Below are positions 27,476 through 35,746 of a stretch of 64,000 bases of DNA, piece by piece. The number at the start of each line of letters is the position of its first letter. Positions within the stretch are counted from its first letter, which is position 1. The stretch comes from Aquabacter sediminis (GTDB lineage: Bacteria > Pseudomonadota > Alphaproteobacteria > Rhizobiales > Xanthobacteraceae). The notes under the pieces were generated by a model, which saw only the letters and a list, made by a program, of their open reading frames with translations, searched no databases and was not told where the DNA came from. The DNA is taken from the NCBI RefSeq assembly GCF_028863665.1, contig NZ_JARBFX010000004.1:496001-560000 (forward strand). The letters are read 5' to 3'. The position numbers were made by a program, and so were the translations under genes.

Positions 27476-27573
27476 GGCATCCCCTCTTCCCTGCTCGTCC
27501 CCGTTTCCGGCGGCGCGATGCACGGGGCAAAACTTGCATAAGGGGAGATTTTCACGGGGCGTCGGCGGGGGAC

Positions 27574-27610
27574 ATTCTACATGGGGCTCGCGCACCTGAA
27601 CCAAGGTATG
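27574..27610 (-). promoter_or_regulatory. Promoter with motif CATACCTTGGTTCA and TAGAAT -10 before fluC
   Basis: On the minus strand the motif runs from 27610 to 27597, and TAGAAT (five of six consensus bases) starts 18 bases after its end, 27579 to 27574. The same motif-to-(-10) distance as in the hydrolase promoter, on the opposite strand, supports a real promoter. FluC starts about 100 bases downstream. Confidence 0.6.
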
Positions 27611-27651
27611 GCGGCAGCCTCATTTCGGCCGGCGGTCGCTATTTCTGGCCT

Positions 27652-28362
27652 TCAGCCCCGCTCCTGGAACGCCAACCGGACGCCGAAGGCGATGAGCACC
27701 GTCCCGGTCACGCCATCAATGCCGCGCGTGAAAAAGGGGCTCCGGAAGAGCCGGGTGAAGGGGCGCGTGGCCAGTGTGAGCCCCGAGAACCAGACGAGGC
27801 CCATCAGGGCGTGAATGCCCGCCAGCATCACGCTGAACGCGACAATGGGAACGTCCGCCGGAATGAACTGGGGCAGGAAGCTGACATAGAACACCCCGAC
27901 CTTGGGGTTCAGCAGATTGGTCATGAGCCCGCGCCAGAACCAGGCGCGCCCCTCGCCTCTTCCCTCGCCTCTTCCCTTGCCTCTTCCCTTGCCGCCCTGC
28001 GCGCTGCCGTGCGGGGCCGCGCCGACGGTCGCGGGAGCGGCGGGGGAGGGGAGGCCGAGGCCAGGTCTCCCACGGCAGGCGCCGACCAGCAGCCGTGCCC
28101 CGAGCCAGACCATATAGGCGGCACCGGCATATTGGAGCAGGCGATATCCGATCTCCGACAGGGTCAGTACGGCTCCCAGGCCGAGCGAGGCCAGAAGCCC
28201 CCAGGCGAGGACGCCCGTCACCACCCCGGCGCCCGCCTGAAGCGCCGGACGGGCGCCCTCCACGGTGGCGGTGCGCAGCACGAGGGCCGTGTCCAGCCCC
28301 GGCGTCACCGTCAGGAGGGCGGCCGCGAGGGAGAAGGCGGCGATGGCGGACAGCGGATCCAT
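27652..28362 (-). CDS. LysE-family exporter with a repeat-expanded loop
   Basis: The 236-residue membrane protein follows the LysE/RhtB plan: an N-terminal helix with the TPGLDTALVLR motif, three helices, a cytoplasmic loop, then MTNLLNPKVGVFYVSFLPQF and two more helices. Such proteins export amino acids or related compounds. The loop between the halves (about residues 95-140) is unusually long, rich in Gly/Lys/Arg/Glu, and encoded in part by a 12-bp tandem repeat. ATG at 28362 has GAGAGG upstream; the longer frame is not LysE-like. Confidence 0.83.
   Translation of the reverse strand: MDPLSAIAAFSLAAALLTVTPGLDTALVLRTATVEGARPALQAGAGVVTGVLAWGLLASLGLGAVLTLSEIGYRLLQYAGAAYMVWLGARLLVGACRGRPGLGLPSPAAPATVGAAPHGSAQGGKGRGKGRGEGRGEGRAWFWRGLMTNLLNPKVGVFYVSFLPQFIPADVPIVAFSVMLAGIHALMGLVWFSGLTLATRPFTRLFRSPFFTRGIDGVTGTVLIAFGVRLAFQERG
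27950..27993 (-). repeat. In-frame 12-bp tandem repeat inside the LysE gene
   Basis: The 12-base unit CCCTCGCCTCTT repeats about 3.7 times from 27950 to 27993 (C/T change at one place in later copies). On the coding strand it gives GKGR, GKGR, GEGR, GEGR. Copy-number change would keep the frame and alter loop length and charge. Confidence 0.85.
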
Positions 28363-28579
28363 GTCACCTCTCAAGGCCCCTAGCGGCGGCGGATCACCTG
28401 CGGCCCGACGACGTCCGCTCGGCCGCACGGCGCGCGCAACCCGGCCGCCCATTATAGGGACCCGATGCTGGAGGCAAACTGAAGTCCTTTCAGGACAATC
28501 CCCGTTTCCATTCAGGCCGCGCACTCTTGCGCTGGCAAGGCCCGGACCGGCGCGGCGCACGGTGACGGTCGGCGACCGA

Positions 28580-29503
28580 TCAACGGCGGCCATTGCCTTG
28601 CGCGCCATAGAAGGTGCCCACCTGTTCCAGAAAGGCGGAGCGGGTGGGGCTGTCTGTGCGCTCATCCCAGATGCAGCACGTATCGTGACGCGCGTCCTTT
28701 TCCATCACGTCGAGAAAGGCAACGTCCGTGAAGCCGGAACGGACCAGGCAATTGGGCACCAGGGACACCCCAATCCCCTGGCTGACGAGACTGAGCACCG
28801 TGAGCCAGTGGCTGACCTCATGGGAAAGTTCAGGCTCGACCTCCGCAGCGCGCAACAGGCCCACGATGCGGTCGTGATAATGGGCGGCATAGGCGCGGGA
28901 GAAGACCAGCACGGTCTCTTCCTTCAATTCCCGCAAGCCGATGCGTCGGCGGCGGGCGAGGCGATGGGTGTGCGAGACGCAGCACACGAAGCGCTCGTCG
29001 AGAATGACCTTCTCGGCCATGCCGGTGGGCAGGGGGCAGGCATGGATGAAGCCCACGTCCAGGGCCCGTCCGTCCCGGTCGGCCCCGGCGAGGCGGGCGA
29101 TCTGGCGGGCGCTGTTCAGCTCCTGAAGCTCCAGCGCGATGTGGGGATGTCGCTCGGTGAAGGCCCGCAGCATCTGCGGCAGGCCCCGGAAGATCATGGA
29201 GGGCACGAAGCCGATGCGCAGTGTCCCCATGGTGCCGGTGGCGGCCTCGCGCGTGACTTCCCACGCCTCGTCGAGCTGTCCGAGCCCCGCCGAGACGCGG
29301 GCCGCGAACAGCTTTCCCGCCGGGGTCAGGCGCACGCTCCGGCTGGTGCGGTCCAGGAGCTGAACCCCCAGCTCGTCTTCCAGCTGCCGCAGGCTCGCGC
29401 TCAAGGGGGGCTGGGAGATGTTCAGGCGCCGCGCGGCGCGCCCAAAATGCAGTTCCTCCGCCAGGACCAGGAAATAACGCAACTGGCGGAATGTGAAATT
29501 CAT
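28580..29503 (-). CDS. LysR-family transcriptional regulator
   Basis: The 307-residue protein starts with the LysR winged helix: FRQLRYFLVLAEELHFGRAA then NISQPPLSASLRQLEDELG. The effector domain begins with GTLRIGFVPS (~residue 92), as in BenM/CatM-like members that respond to aromatic or dicarboxylic compounds. ATG at 29503 with GGGAGGGG upstream is preferred over a frame ten residues longer. It is divergent from the acyl-CoA dehydrogenase operon and is the natural candidate to control it. Confidence 0.85.
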   Translation of the reverse strand: MNFTFRQLRYFLVLAEELHFGRAARRLNISQPPLSASLRQLEDELGVQLLDRTSRSVRLTPAGKLFAARVSAGLGQLDEAWEVTREAATGTMGTLRIGFVPSMIFRGLPQMLRAFTERHPHIALELQELNSARQIARLAGADRDGRALDVGFIHACPLPTGMAEKVILDERFVCCVSHTHRLARRRRIGLRELKEETVLVFSRAYAAHYHDRIVGLLRAAEVEPELSHEVSHWLTVLSLVSQGIGVSLVPNCLVRSGFTDVAFLDVMEKDARHDTCCIWDERTDSPTRSAFLEQVGTFYGAQGNGRR

Positions 29504-29544
29504 GGTGCCCCTCCCAAGCGCGGGCTGGCGCATCCCGCCACATT

Positions 29545-29586
29545 CATTCGTTAGACCGTATGGAATGATCTGAAAATGGTATTTTC
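29545..29586. promoter_or_regulatory. Palindromes in the LysR/acyl-CoA dehydrogenase divergent promoter
   Basis: Two inverted repeats lie in the divergent spacer: CATTC-N13-GAATG (29545-29567) and GAAAAT-GGT-ATTTTC (29572-29586). Both are plausible LysR contact sites; which is bound cannot be told from sequence. Confidence 0.4.
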
Positions 29587-29649
29587 CAGGCTATCGCCGC
29601 CCGCCTAACCTGCCGCCCATTCAAGATGCGATGCTCAGGGAGGACGAAC

Positions 29650-31377
29650 GTGCAGGTCCAAGCCAGGGTGCACCGGAACATTCCGGACGGGTACGGCCGC
29701 AACCTGTATCTGGACGACCCCGCTTTCGCACGGCTGCTGCGCCTTTATCTCGACGGCGCGCTGCTGGATCGGCTCGAGAGCCAATTCATCCGCATGGGCC
29801 AGCTGGCCGGCGGTCAGCTGGAGACGTTCGCGCTCGATGCCGACAAGAATCCGCCCAAGCTGCACCTGCGCGCCCGCAATGGTGCCGATCACGAGCGGAT
29901 CGAGAAGCACCCAAGCTATGTGGCGCTGGAGCGGACGGTCTATTCCGACTTCGGCCTTGCGGCCATGTCGCATCGGGGCGGCGTGTTCGGCGAGGCGGAC
30001 AAGCTGCCGCCACTGGTGAAATACGGCCTGTCCTACCTGTTCGTGCAGGCCGAGTTCGGCCTCTGCTGCCCCTTGAGCATGACCGACGCGCTCACCCGCA
30101 CGCTCACCCGCTTCGGCGACGAAGCCCTTGTCGCACGCTATTTCGATGAGCTGACCAGCCAGGATTTCGACACCCTGTTCCAGGGCGCCATGTTCATCAC
30201 GGAGCAGGATGCCGGCTCCGACGTCGGCGCCATCACCACCACCGCGCGCTTCGAGGATGGCCAGTGGCGCCTTTATGGCGACAAGTGGTTCTGCTCCAAT
30301 CCCGACGCCGCCCTTGCCATGGTGCTCGCCCGGCCCGAGGGCGGCGCGGCCGGCACCAAGGGGCTGTCCCTTTTCCTTCTGCCGCGTCACCTGCCGGATG
30401 GGCGTCGCAACGCCTATCGCATCCTGCGGCTGAAGGAAAAGCTTGGGACGCGCTCCATGCCCAGCGGTGAAATCCTGTTGGAGGGCGCTGTCGCCCATCT
30501 GGTGGGGGAGCCCGCCTCGGGCTTCAAGCAGATGACGGACATGATCAACATGTCCCGCCTGTCCAACGGCATGCGCGCCGCCGGCCTGATGCGCCGGGCG
30601 GTGAACGAGGCGCTGTTCATCGCCCGCCACCGCACCGCCTTCGGCGCCCGCCTCTGCGACTTGCCCCTCATGCGCCGCCAATTGGCGAAGATGCTGGTGG
30701 CGGCGGAGCAAGGGCGTTCCATGGTCTTCCACACCTCGGACGTGCTGCTGCGGGCGGACGCGGGGGATGTGGAGGCCCAGAAGCTGATGCGCGTGCTCAC
30801 GCCGCTCATCAAGTTCCGCACCTGCCGGGACGCGCGCAAGGTGGCCGGGGACGGCATGGAGGTGCGTGGCGGCTGCGGCTATATCGAGGAATGGTCCGAC
30901 GCGCGGGTGCTGCGCGACGCTCATCTCGGCTCCATCTGGGAAGGCACCAGCAACATCGTCGCCCTCGACGTGGCACGGGCCGTGCGGCGGGAGGGCGTCC
31001 TGCCGGTGCTGCGCACCTATCTTCATCGCCTGCTGGACGAAGCCGCCCTGCCTCAGGCGTGGGATGGCCCGCTGCGCGACGTCCTCGATCGCGCCGCCGC
31101 CCGCATGGAAACGGTGGCGGGCGCCCGCGCCCTGGAAGGGGATGTGCGAACCGCCGCGAGCGGGCTTTATCACGCCGTGTCGGCGGTGCTGATGGCCTGG
31201 GAGGCGTCCCGCATGGGCGGGCGCTGGGATCGCCTCGCTTTGGCCGGCCTCGTGCTGCGCCACAAGCTGCTGCCGCGCGACCCTCTCGCCGGCGCGGAGG
31301 AGGATGGCGAGGCCGTGGGCAGGCTGCTCCACGACGAGCCCGTCTCCCTTGAGGCGGCTTTCAAGGTGCTGGCATGA
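29650..31377 (+). CDS. Acyl-CoA dehydrogenase (AidB-like branch)
   Basis: This FAD enzyme (575 residues) should oxidise an acyl-CoA. Family segments include FITEQDAGSDVGA and GDKWFCSNPDAA in the middle domain, RSMPSGEILLEGA, and the C-terminal GGCGYIEEWSDARVLRDA and SIWEGTSNIVALD stretches typical of the AidB-like group. GTG at 29650 is the likely start, because GGGAGGA lies five bases upstream; an ATG at 29626 in the same frame has no such site. Its last bases overlap the CoA-transferase start (ATGA), so the two are translationally coupled. The actual acyl substrate is unknown. Confidence 0.85.
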   Translation: MQVQARVHRNIPDGYGRNLYLDDPAFARLLRLYLDGALLDRLESQFIRMGQLAGGQLETFALDADKNPPKLHLRARNGADHERIEKHPSYVALERTVYSDFGLAAMSHRGGVFGEADKLPPLVKYGLSYLFVQAEFGLCCPLSMTDALTRTLTRFGDEALVARYFDELTSQDFDTLFQGAMFITEQDAGSDVGAITTTARFEDGQWRLYGDKWFCSNPDAALAMVLARPEGGAAGTKGLSLFLLPRHLPDGRRNAYRILRLKEKLGTRSMPSGEILLEGAVAHLVGEPASGFKQMTDMINMSRLSNGMRAAGLMRRAVNEALFIARHRTAFGARLCDLPLMRRQLAKMLVAAEQGRSMVFHTSDVLLRADAGDVEAQKLMRVLTPLIKFRTCRDARKVAGDGMEVRGGCGYIEEWSDARVLRDAHLGSIWEGTSNIVALDVARAVRREGVLPVLRTYLHRLLDEAALPQAWDGPLRDVLDRAAARMETVAGARALEGDVRTAASGLYHAVSAVLMAWEASRMGGRWDRLALAGLVLRHKLLPRDPLAGAEEDGEAVGRLLHDEPVSLEAAFKVLA

Positions 31378-32582
31378 GCGCGGCGGCGTCCCCCGCGCCC
31401 GGGGCCTTGTCCGGGCTCAAGGTGATCGATCTCAGCCGTGTCCTGGGCGGGCCCTATTGCACGCAGGTGCTGGGCGACCATGGGGCGGAGGTCATCAAGG
31501 TCGAGCCGCCCTCCGGCGACGAGACGCGCGGCTGGGGACCGCCGTTCCAGGACCGGACGGCGTCCTATTTTCTCGGCCTGAACCGCAACAAGGCGGGCAT
31601 CGCCCTTGACCTTTCCCTGCCGGCGGGGCGCGAGGTGCTGATGCGGCTGCTGGAGGATGCCGACATCCTGGTGGAGAATTTCAAGACCGGCACCCTGGAA
31701 AAATGGGGTCTCGGCCATGAGGAGGTGCTGGCGAAGCGTTTCCCCCGTCTCATCCATTGCCGGGTGAGCGGCTTTGGAGCCGACGGCCCCCTCGGCGGGC
31801 TGCCCGGCTATGACGCCGTGATCCAGGCCATGAGCGGCCTGATGAGCGTCAATGGCGAGGCCGAGGGCGGGCCGCTGCGCGTCGGCCTCCCCGTTGTCGA
31901 CATGGTGACGGGTCTCAATGCGGTGATCGGCATTCTGCTGGCGCTGCAGGCGCGTGCCGTGACGGGCAAGGGCCAGTTCGTGGAGGCGGCGCTGTATGAT
32001 TCCGCCCTGGGCCTGCTGCACCCCCATGCGGCCAATTTCTTCCTCTCCGACCGCCCGCCGGGGCGGACCGGCAATGACCACCCCAATATCGCGCCCTATT
32101 CCCAGTATCGCACGGGCACGCGGCCGATCTTCCTGGCGATCGGGAATGACCGCCAGTTCGCCCGGCTCTGCGAGATGATCGGTGTGGGCGACGTGCCGGC
32201 GGACCCCCGCTTTCACACCAACGGCGCGCGGGTCGAGAACCGCGAGGCTCTGCGCGCCGTGTTGGAGGCGGCGCTGGCTGCCCATGACGGGCCGGCGCTG
32301 GCCGAGCGGCTGATCAAGGCGGGCGTGCCCAGCGGCGGCGTGCTCGGCGTGGACGAGGCGCTGGCCCATCCCCATGCGGCGCATCGGGAGATGATCGTCG
32401 CGCACGGCACCTATCGCGGCCTCGGGGCGCCGGTGAAGCTCGCTGAGACGCCCGCCAGCTATCGCCGCCCGCCCCCCGCCTTCGGAGGCGATACGGACGC
32501 CGTGCTCGCCGCCCACGGCTATGGCGCGGCGGAGATCGAAGACATGAAAGTTTCGGGGGTCGTGCCGACGCCGCAATCCTGA
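31374..32582 (+). CDS. CaiB/BaiF-family (class III) CoA-transferase
   Basis: The 402-residue protein moves CoA between carboxylic acids. It shows the family start LKVIDLSRVLGGPYCTQVLGDHG, the catalytic Asp176 in GLPVVDMVTG, and the C-terminal segment on GVPSGGVLGVDEAL. It overlaps the acyl-CoA dehydrogenase gene by four bases and precedes a solute-binding protein gene. Together they suggest uptake of a carboxylic acid, CoA activation and dehydrogenation. The acid is not identifiable; dicarboxylic or branched acids are typical. Confidence 0.87.
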   Translation: MSAAASPAPGALSGLKVIDLSRVLGGPYCTQVLGDHGAEVIKVEPPSGDETRGWGPPFQDRTASYFLGLNRNKAGIALDLSLPAGREVLMRLLEDADILVENFKTGTLEKWGLGHEEVLAKRFPRLIHCRVSGFGADGPLGGLPGYDAVIQAMSGLMSVNGEAEGGPLRVGLPVVDMVTGLNAVIGILLALQARAVTGKGQFVEAALYDSALGLLHPHAANFFLSDRPPGRTGNDHPNIAPYSQYRTGTRPIFLAIGNDRQFARLCEMIGVGDVPADPRFHTNGARVENREALRAVLEAALAAHDGPALAERLIKAGVPSGGVLGVDEALAHPHAAHREMIVAHGTYRGLGAPVKLAETPASYRRPPPAFGGDTDAVLAAHGYGAAEIEDMKVSGVVPTPQS

Positions 32583-32648
32583 ACCCAAGGCAACCGGCCA
32601 CCAAAGGCCGGAGAACACAAGCGGCGGATGCCGCAGACGGAGGAGACG

Positions 32649-33635
32649 ATGAACAGACGCACCCTTCTCGCGTTCGTAGCGGCCACAGCGGGGCTTCTGG
32701 CCGCAAGCAGCACGCTGCCCGCCTTGGCAGGCGACTATCCCGACCGCGTGGTCAAGTTCGTCGTTCCGTTCCCGCCGGGCGGACCGACCGATGCGCTCGC
32801 GCGCCGTCTCGCGGAGGGGCTTCAATCGCGCTTCCCGGTGGGTGTCGTGGTGGACAACAAGGCCGGGGCGGGCGGCAATCTGGGCGCCGAGGCCGTCGCG
32901 AAGGCGGATCCCGACGGCTACACCATCCTGTTCGGCACGTCAGGGCCTCTCGCCATCAATAAGAGCCTCTACAGCAAGCTGCCCTACGACCCGCTCACCA
33001 GCTTCGCCCCGGTCATCTATATCGGCTCCCTTCCCAACGTCCTGGTGGTGAATGCGGACCTTCCGGTGAAGTCCGTGGCCGAGCTCATCGCCTATGCGAA
33101 AGCAAATCCCGGCAAGGTGACATTCGCCTCGTCCGGCAACGGGGCGTCCTCCCATCTGGCGGGGGTGCTGTTCAACCGGACGGCGGGAACGGAAATCCTG
33201 CATGTGCCCTATAAGGGCACCGGGCCCGCACTCAACGATCTTCTGGGCGGGCATGTGCAGATGACGTTCACCGACGTGCTCACCGCGCTGCCTCACATCC
33301 AGGCGGGGAAGCTGCGGGCCCTCGCCGTGACCTCGGCGGAGCGATCCAACGTGCTGCCCGACGTGCCCACGGTTGCCGAGCAGGGTCTCCAAGGCTTCGA
33401 TGTCAGCGTCTTCTTCGGCGTCGTGGCTCCCAAGGGCACGCCGCAGCCGGTGATCGGAAAGCTGAACGAGGCCTTCGCCGCCGCCCTGAAGGAGCCCGCC
33501 ATCCGCTCCGCCTTCACGGCGCAGGGCATCATGCTCTCTTCAGACACCTCTCCCGCCGCGCTGACCGCGAAAATGGAGACGGAAGGCGCACGTTGGGACA
33601 AGGTGATCCTGGAGGCAAAAGTCCGCCTCGATTGA
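32649..33635 (+). CDS. Tripartite tricarboxylate transporter binding protein (TctC/Bug family)
   Basis: This periplasmic binding protein of the Bug type (328 residues) has a cleavable signal peptide (about residues 1-28, ending ALAG) followed by YPDRVVKFVVPFPPGGPTD, the usual first strand and loop. The family binds carboxylates. ATG at 32649 has GGAGGAG seven bases upstream. The membrane partners TctA and TctB are not in the window, as is common for Bug proteins. It closes the acyl-CoA dehydrogenase/CoA-transferase operon and is followed by a terminator. Confidence 0.87.
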   Translation: MNRRTLLAFVAATAGLLAASSTLPALAGDYPDRVVKFVVPFPPGGPTDALARRLAEGLQSRFPVGVVVDNKAGAGGNLGAEAVAKADPDGYTILFGTSGPLAINKSLYSKLPYDPLTSFAPVIYIGSLPNVLVVNADLPVKSVAELIAYAKANPGKVTFASSGNGASSHLAGVLFNRTAGTEILHVPYKGTGPALNDLLGGHVQMTFTDVLTALPHIQAGKLRALAVTSAERSNVLPDVPTVAEQGLQGFDVSVFFGVVAPKGTPQPVIGKLNEAFAAALKEPAIRSAFTAQGIMLSSDTSPAALTAKMETEGARWDKVILEAKVRLD

Positions 33636-33700
33636 AAGCCAGGTCCAGCCTGGTCTTGCTCCGGCGAGGGCGCGGGAGCAGGCCTCTCCTCAGGACCGAT

Positions 33701-33738
33701 GAACGCTCCCGCTGGATCGGCGGGAGCGTTCGCGTTTT
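33701..33738 (+). terminator. Rho-independent terminator after the Bug protein gene
   Basis: GAACGCTCCCG (33701-33711) pairs perfectly with CGGGAGCGTTC (33721-33731), followed by GCGTTTT. Confidence 0.8.
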
Positions 33739-34065
33739 GGGCACCGGCAGGCGGAGGGGTCTGGCTTATCATCATCCCCCAAGGGAAGCGCTAGCCCGAC
33801 CGTGTCCTGCACATTTTTGGGGCGGCCCGTGCGGCCGGACCTCCCCGTGCGCAGGCCGTACACCCGGCTCCAGGCGCTGAACCGCCCAAACCGCAGCCAT
33901 TTTCTGCCCGTCCATGCCCAGTTCACGCGCTTGACACGCCATACATTCGAGTGAACTATTGCGTATACAGAATGGCATTCAATCATAATCGATTGGTGCC
34001 GCAAAAGAAATTCGCTTCCAGAACGCGGGACCAGACGACATGCATAAGCGTGAGGAGGTATTTTG
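33739..34065. other. Intergenic control region of the ABC transporter operon
   Basis: About 330 bases carry no gene. The right half is notably AT-richer than its surroundings and holds a TTGACA -35 box at 33931-33936 with a GTATAC palindrome just downstream at 33961-33970. Confidence 0.5.
33931..33970 (+). promoter_or_regulatory. Promoter with TTGACA and a GntR-type operator GCGTATACAG
   Basis: A consensus -35 TTGACA (33931-33936) is followed 17 bases later by AACTAT as a weak -10. The GTATAC-core palindrome (33961-33970) lies where transcription would begin. The core matches the TNGTNNACNA pattern of FCD-type GntR operators except at the outer bases. Better copies occur at 37821 and 41215. 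Confidence 0.5.
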
Positions 34066-34884
34066 ATGCCTCTAGCACTGGCGTTCCCCTCTCCGTCCGA
34101 GGTCCGCGCCCAGGGCGAATCCGCCATCGCGGTGGAGGGGCTGACCAAGCGCTTCAAAACGGGCTCGGGCGTGATCACAGCGCTCGACGGCGTATCCCTT
34201 GATGTCCGGCAGGGCGAGTTCGTCGCCATTGTCGGCCCCTCGGGGTGCGGCAAGTCCACCATGCTCAAGATGCTCACGGGGTTGCTCCGGCCCACCGCCG
34301 GCTCGGTGAAGATCGGCGGCACGCAGGTCTCCGGCCCGCGTCGGGACATCGGCGTCGTCTTTCAGGCGCCGCTCCTGTTCCCCTGGCGCACCGTCCTGCA
34401 CAATGTGATGCTCCCCGCCGACGTCCAGAGGCTCAACCGGAAGGAGCATGAGGCCCGCGCCAAGGCGCTGCTCTCCCTGGTGGGTCTGGAGGCCTTTCAG
34501 GACCGCTATCCCAACGAATTGTCGGGCGGCATGCAGCAGCGCGTGGCCATCGCCCGGGCGCTGCTGCACGAGCCGGCCATCCTGCTCATGGACGAGCCGT
34601 TCGGCGCCCTCGACGCCATGACACGTGAGCACATGAATGTGGAGCTGCAGAAGCTCTGGGCCCGGCACCACAAGAGCATTCTCTTCATCACCCACTCCAT
34701 CCCGGAAGCGGTCTTCCTGGCCGATCGCGTCGTCGTCATGACGCCTCGTCCGGGCCGGGTGGCGGAGGTGCTGGATATCGACCTGCCCCGGCCTCGCCCC
34801 CTCGAGATGATGAGTTCGCCGGCTTTCGGCGCCTATGTGGCCCGGATCCGCTCCCATTTCGGCTCCGTCGGAGTGATCGACTGA
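34066..34884 (+). CDS. ABC transporter ATPase (SsuB/TauB-like)
   Basis: The 272-residue nucleotide-binding subunit has all motifs: Walker A GPSGCGKST, the Q-loop VFQAPLLFPW, the signature LSGGMQQRVAIARAL, Walker B ILLMDEPFGALD and the switch His in THSIPEA. It belongs to the nitrate/sulfonate/taurine group. ATG at 34066 has GAGGAGG seven bases upstream. Its stop overlaps the permease start by one base (TGATG). Confidence 0.9.
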   Translation: MPLALAFPSPSEVRAQGESAIAVEGLTKRFKTGSGVITALDGVSLDVRQGEFVAIVGPSGCGKSTMLKMLTGLLRPTAGSVKIGGTQVSGPRRDIGVVFQAPLLFPWRTVLHNVMLPADVQRLNRKEHEARAKALLSLVGLEAFQDRYPNELSGGMQQRVAIARALLHEPAILLMDEPFGALDAMTREHMNVELQKLWARHHKSILFITHSIPEAVFLADRVVVMTPRPGRVAEVLDIDLPRPRPLEMMSSPAFGAYVARIRSHFGSVGVID

Positions 34885-35687
34885 TGAGCAGCGCCCCGCC
34901 CATTCGCTCCACGCCGACCACCATCGCCCTGAGCCTGCTGCTGCTGGGCTGCCTGCTCGGCGCCTGGGAGCTGGCCGTCCGCATCATGCAGGTCCCCGCC
35001 TTCATCGTGCCGGCGCCCAGCGCCATGTTTTCCGCCTTCTATCGCGGCCTCATGAGCGGGCTCTTTGTGGAGCATTTCGGGATCACCCTGCTGGAGATCC
35101 TGGCCGCCTTCGTCATCGGCGCCTCGGCCGGCTTCCTGATCGGCGTCGGGATCGCCACCAATCGATACCTGGCCTTCTTCCTGTATCCCTATATCATCGT
35201 CCTCCAGTCGATGCCGAAGATCGCCATCGCGCCGCTCATCGTGCTCTGGTTCGGCCTTGGCATCACCTCGAAGATCGTTGCCGGCGCGCTGATCTGCTTC
35301 TTCGCGGTGATGGTGAACACTGCCGCCGGATTGCGCGCGGTGGAGCAGGACCGCGTGGACCTGATCCGCTCGCTCGGCGGCTCCGACATGCAGGTGTTCT
35401 GGATGCTGCGCCTGCCATCCGCCCTCCCGTACATCATGGCCGGGCTGGAAATCGCGCTCACCTTCGCCATCATCGGCGTCATCGTGGCGGAATTCCTGGG
35501 CGCCGAGCGCGGCCTCGGCATGCTCATGCAGAGCATGAACTCGTCCATGGACGTGGCCGGCTCCTTCTCGGTCCTGATCATCCTGGTGGCGCTCGGCCTG
35601 ACCTTGAACCGCCTCATCGTCTATGCCCGCCACAAGCTGATCTATTGGGAAAAACGCCCGACGCAGGATGTGGCGGTCGAGGAATGA
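34884..35687 (+). CDS. ABC transporter permease (SsuC/TauC-like)
   Basis: This 267-residue permease has about six hydrophobic segments and the BPD-transport loop around DLIRSLGGSDMQVFWMLRLP, which docks on the ATPase. It works with the ATPase gene just upstream and the binding protein downstream. The substrate class (sulfonates, pyrimidine-like or other nitrogen compounds) cannot be fixed from the permease. Confidence 0.9.
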   Translation: MSSAPPIRSTPTTIALSLLLLGCLLGAWELAVRIMQVPAFIVPAPSAMFSAFYRGLMSGLFVEHFGITLLEILAAFVIGASAGFLIGVGIATNRYLAFFLYPYIIVLQSMPKIAIAPLIVLWFGLGITSKIVAGALICFFAVMVNTAAGLRAVEQDRVDLIRSLGGSDMQVFWMLRLPSALPYIMAGLEIALTFAIIGVIVAEFLGAERGLGMLMQSMNSSMDVAGSFSVLIILVALGLTLNRLIVYARHKLIYWEKRPTQDVAVEE

Positions 35688-35746
35688 GACGGCCGGCCGT
35701 CGCGCACCGGATCATCAGTTTCAAAAAAACCAACCAGAGGTGACCT

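Noticed and set aside
27476-27600. Fluoride riboswitch upstream of fluC
   Set aside because: The minus-strand leader lacks the GGNGAU and CUGAUG signature parts of the fluoride aptamer; the protein-type palindrome with TAGAAT explains the region better.
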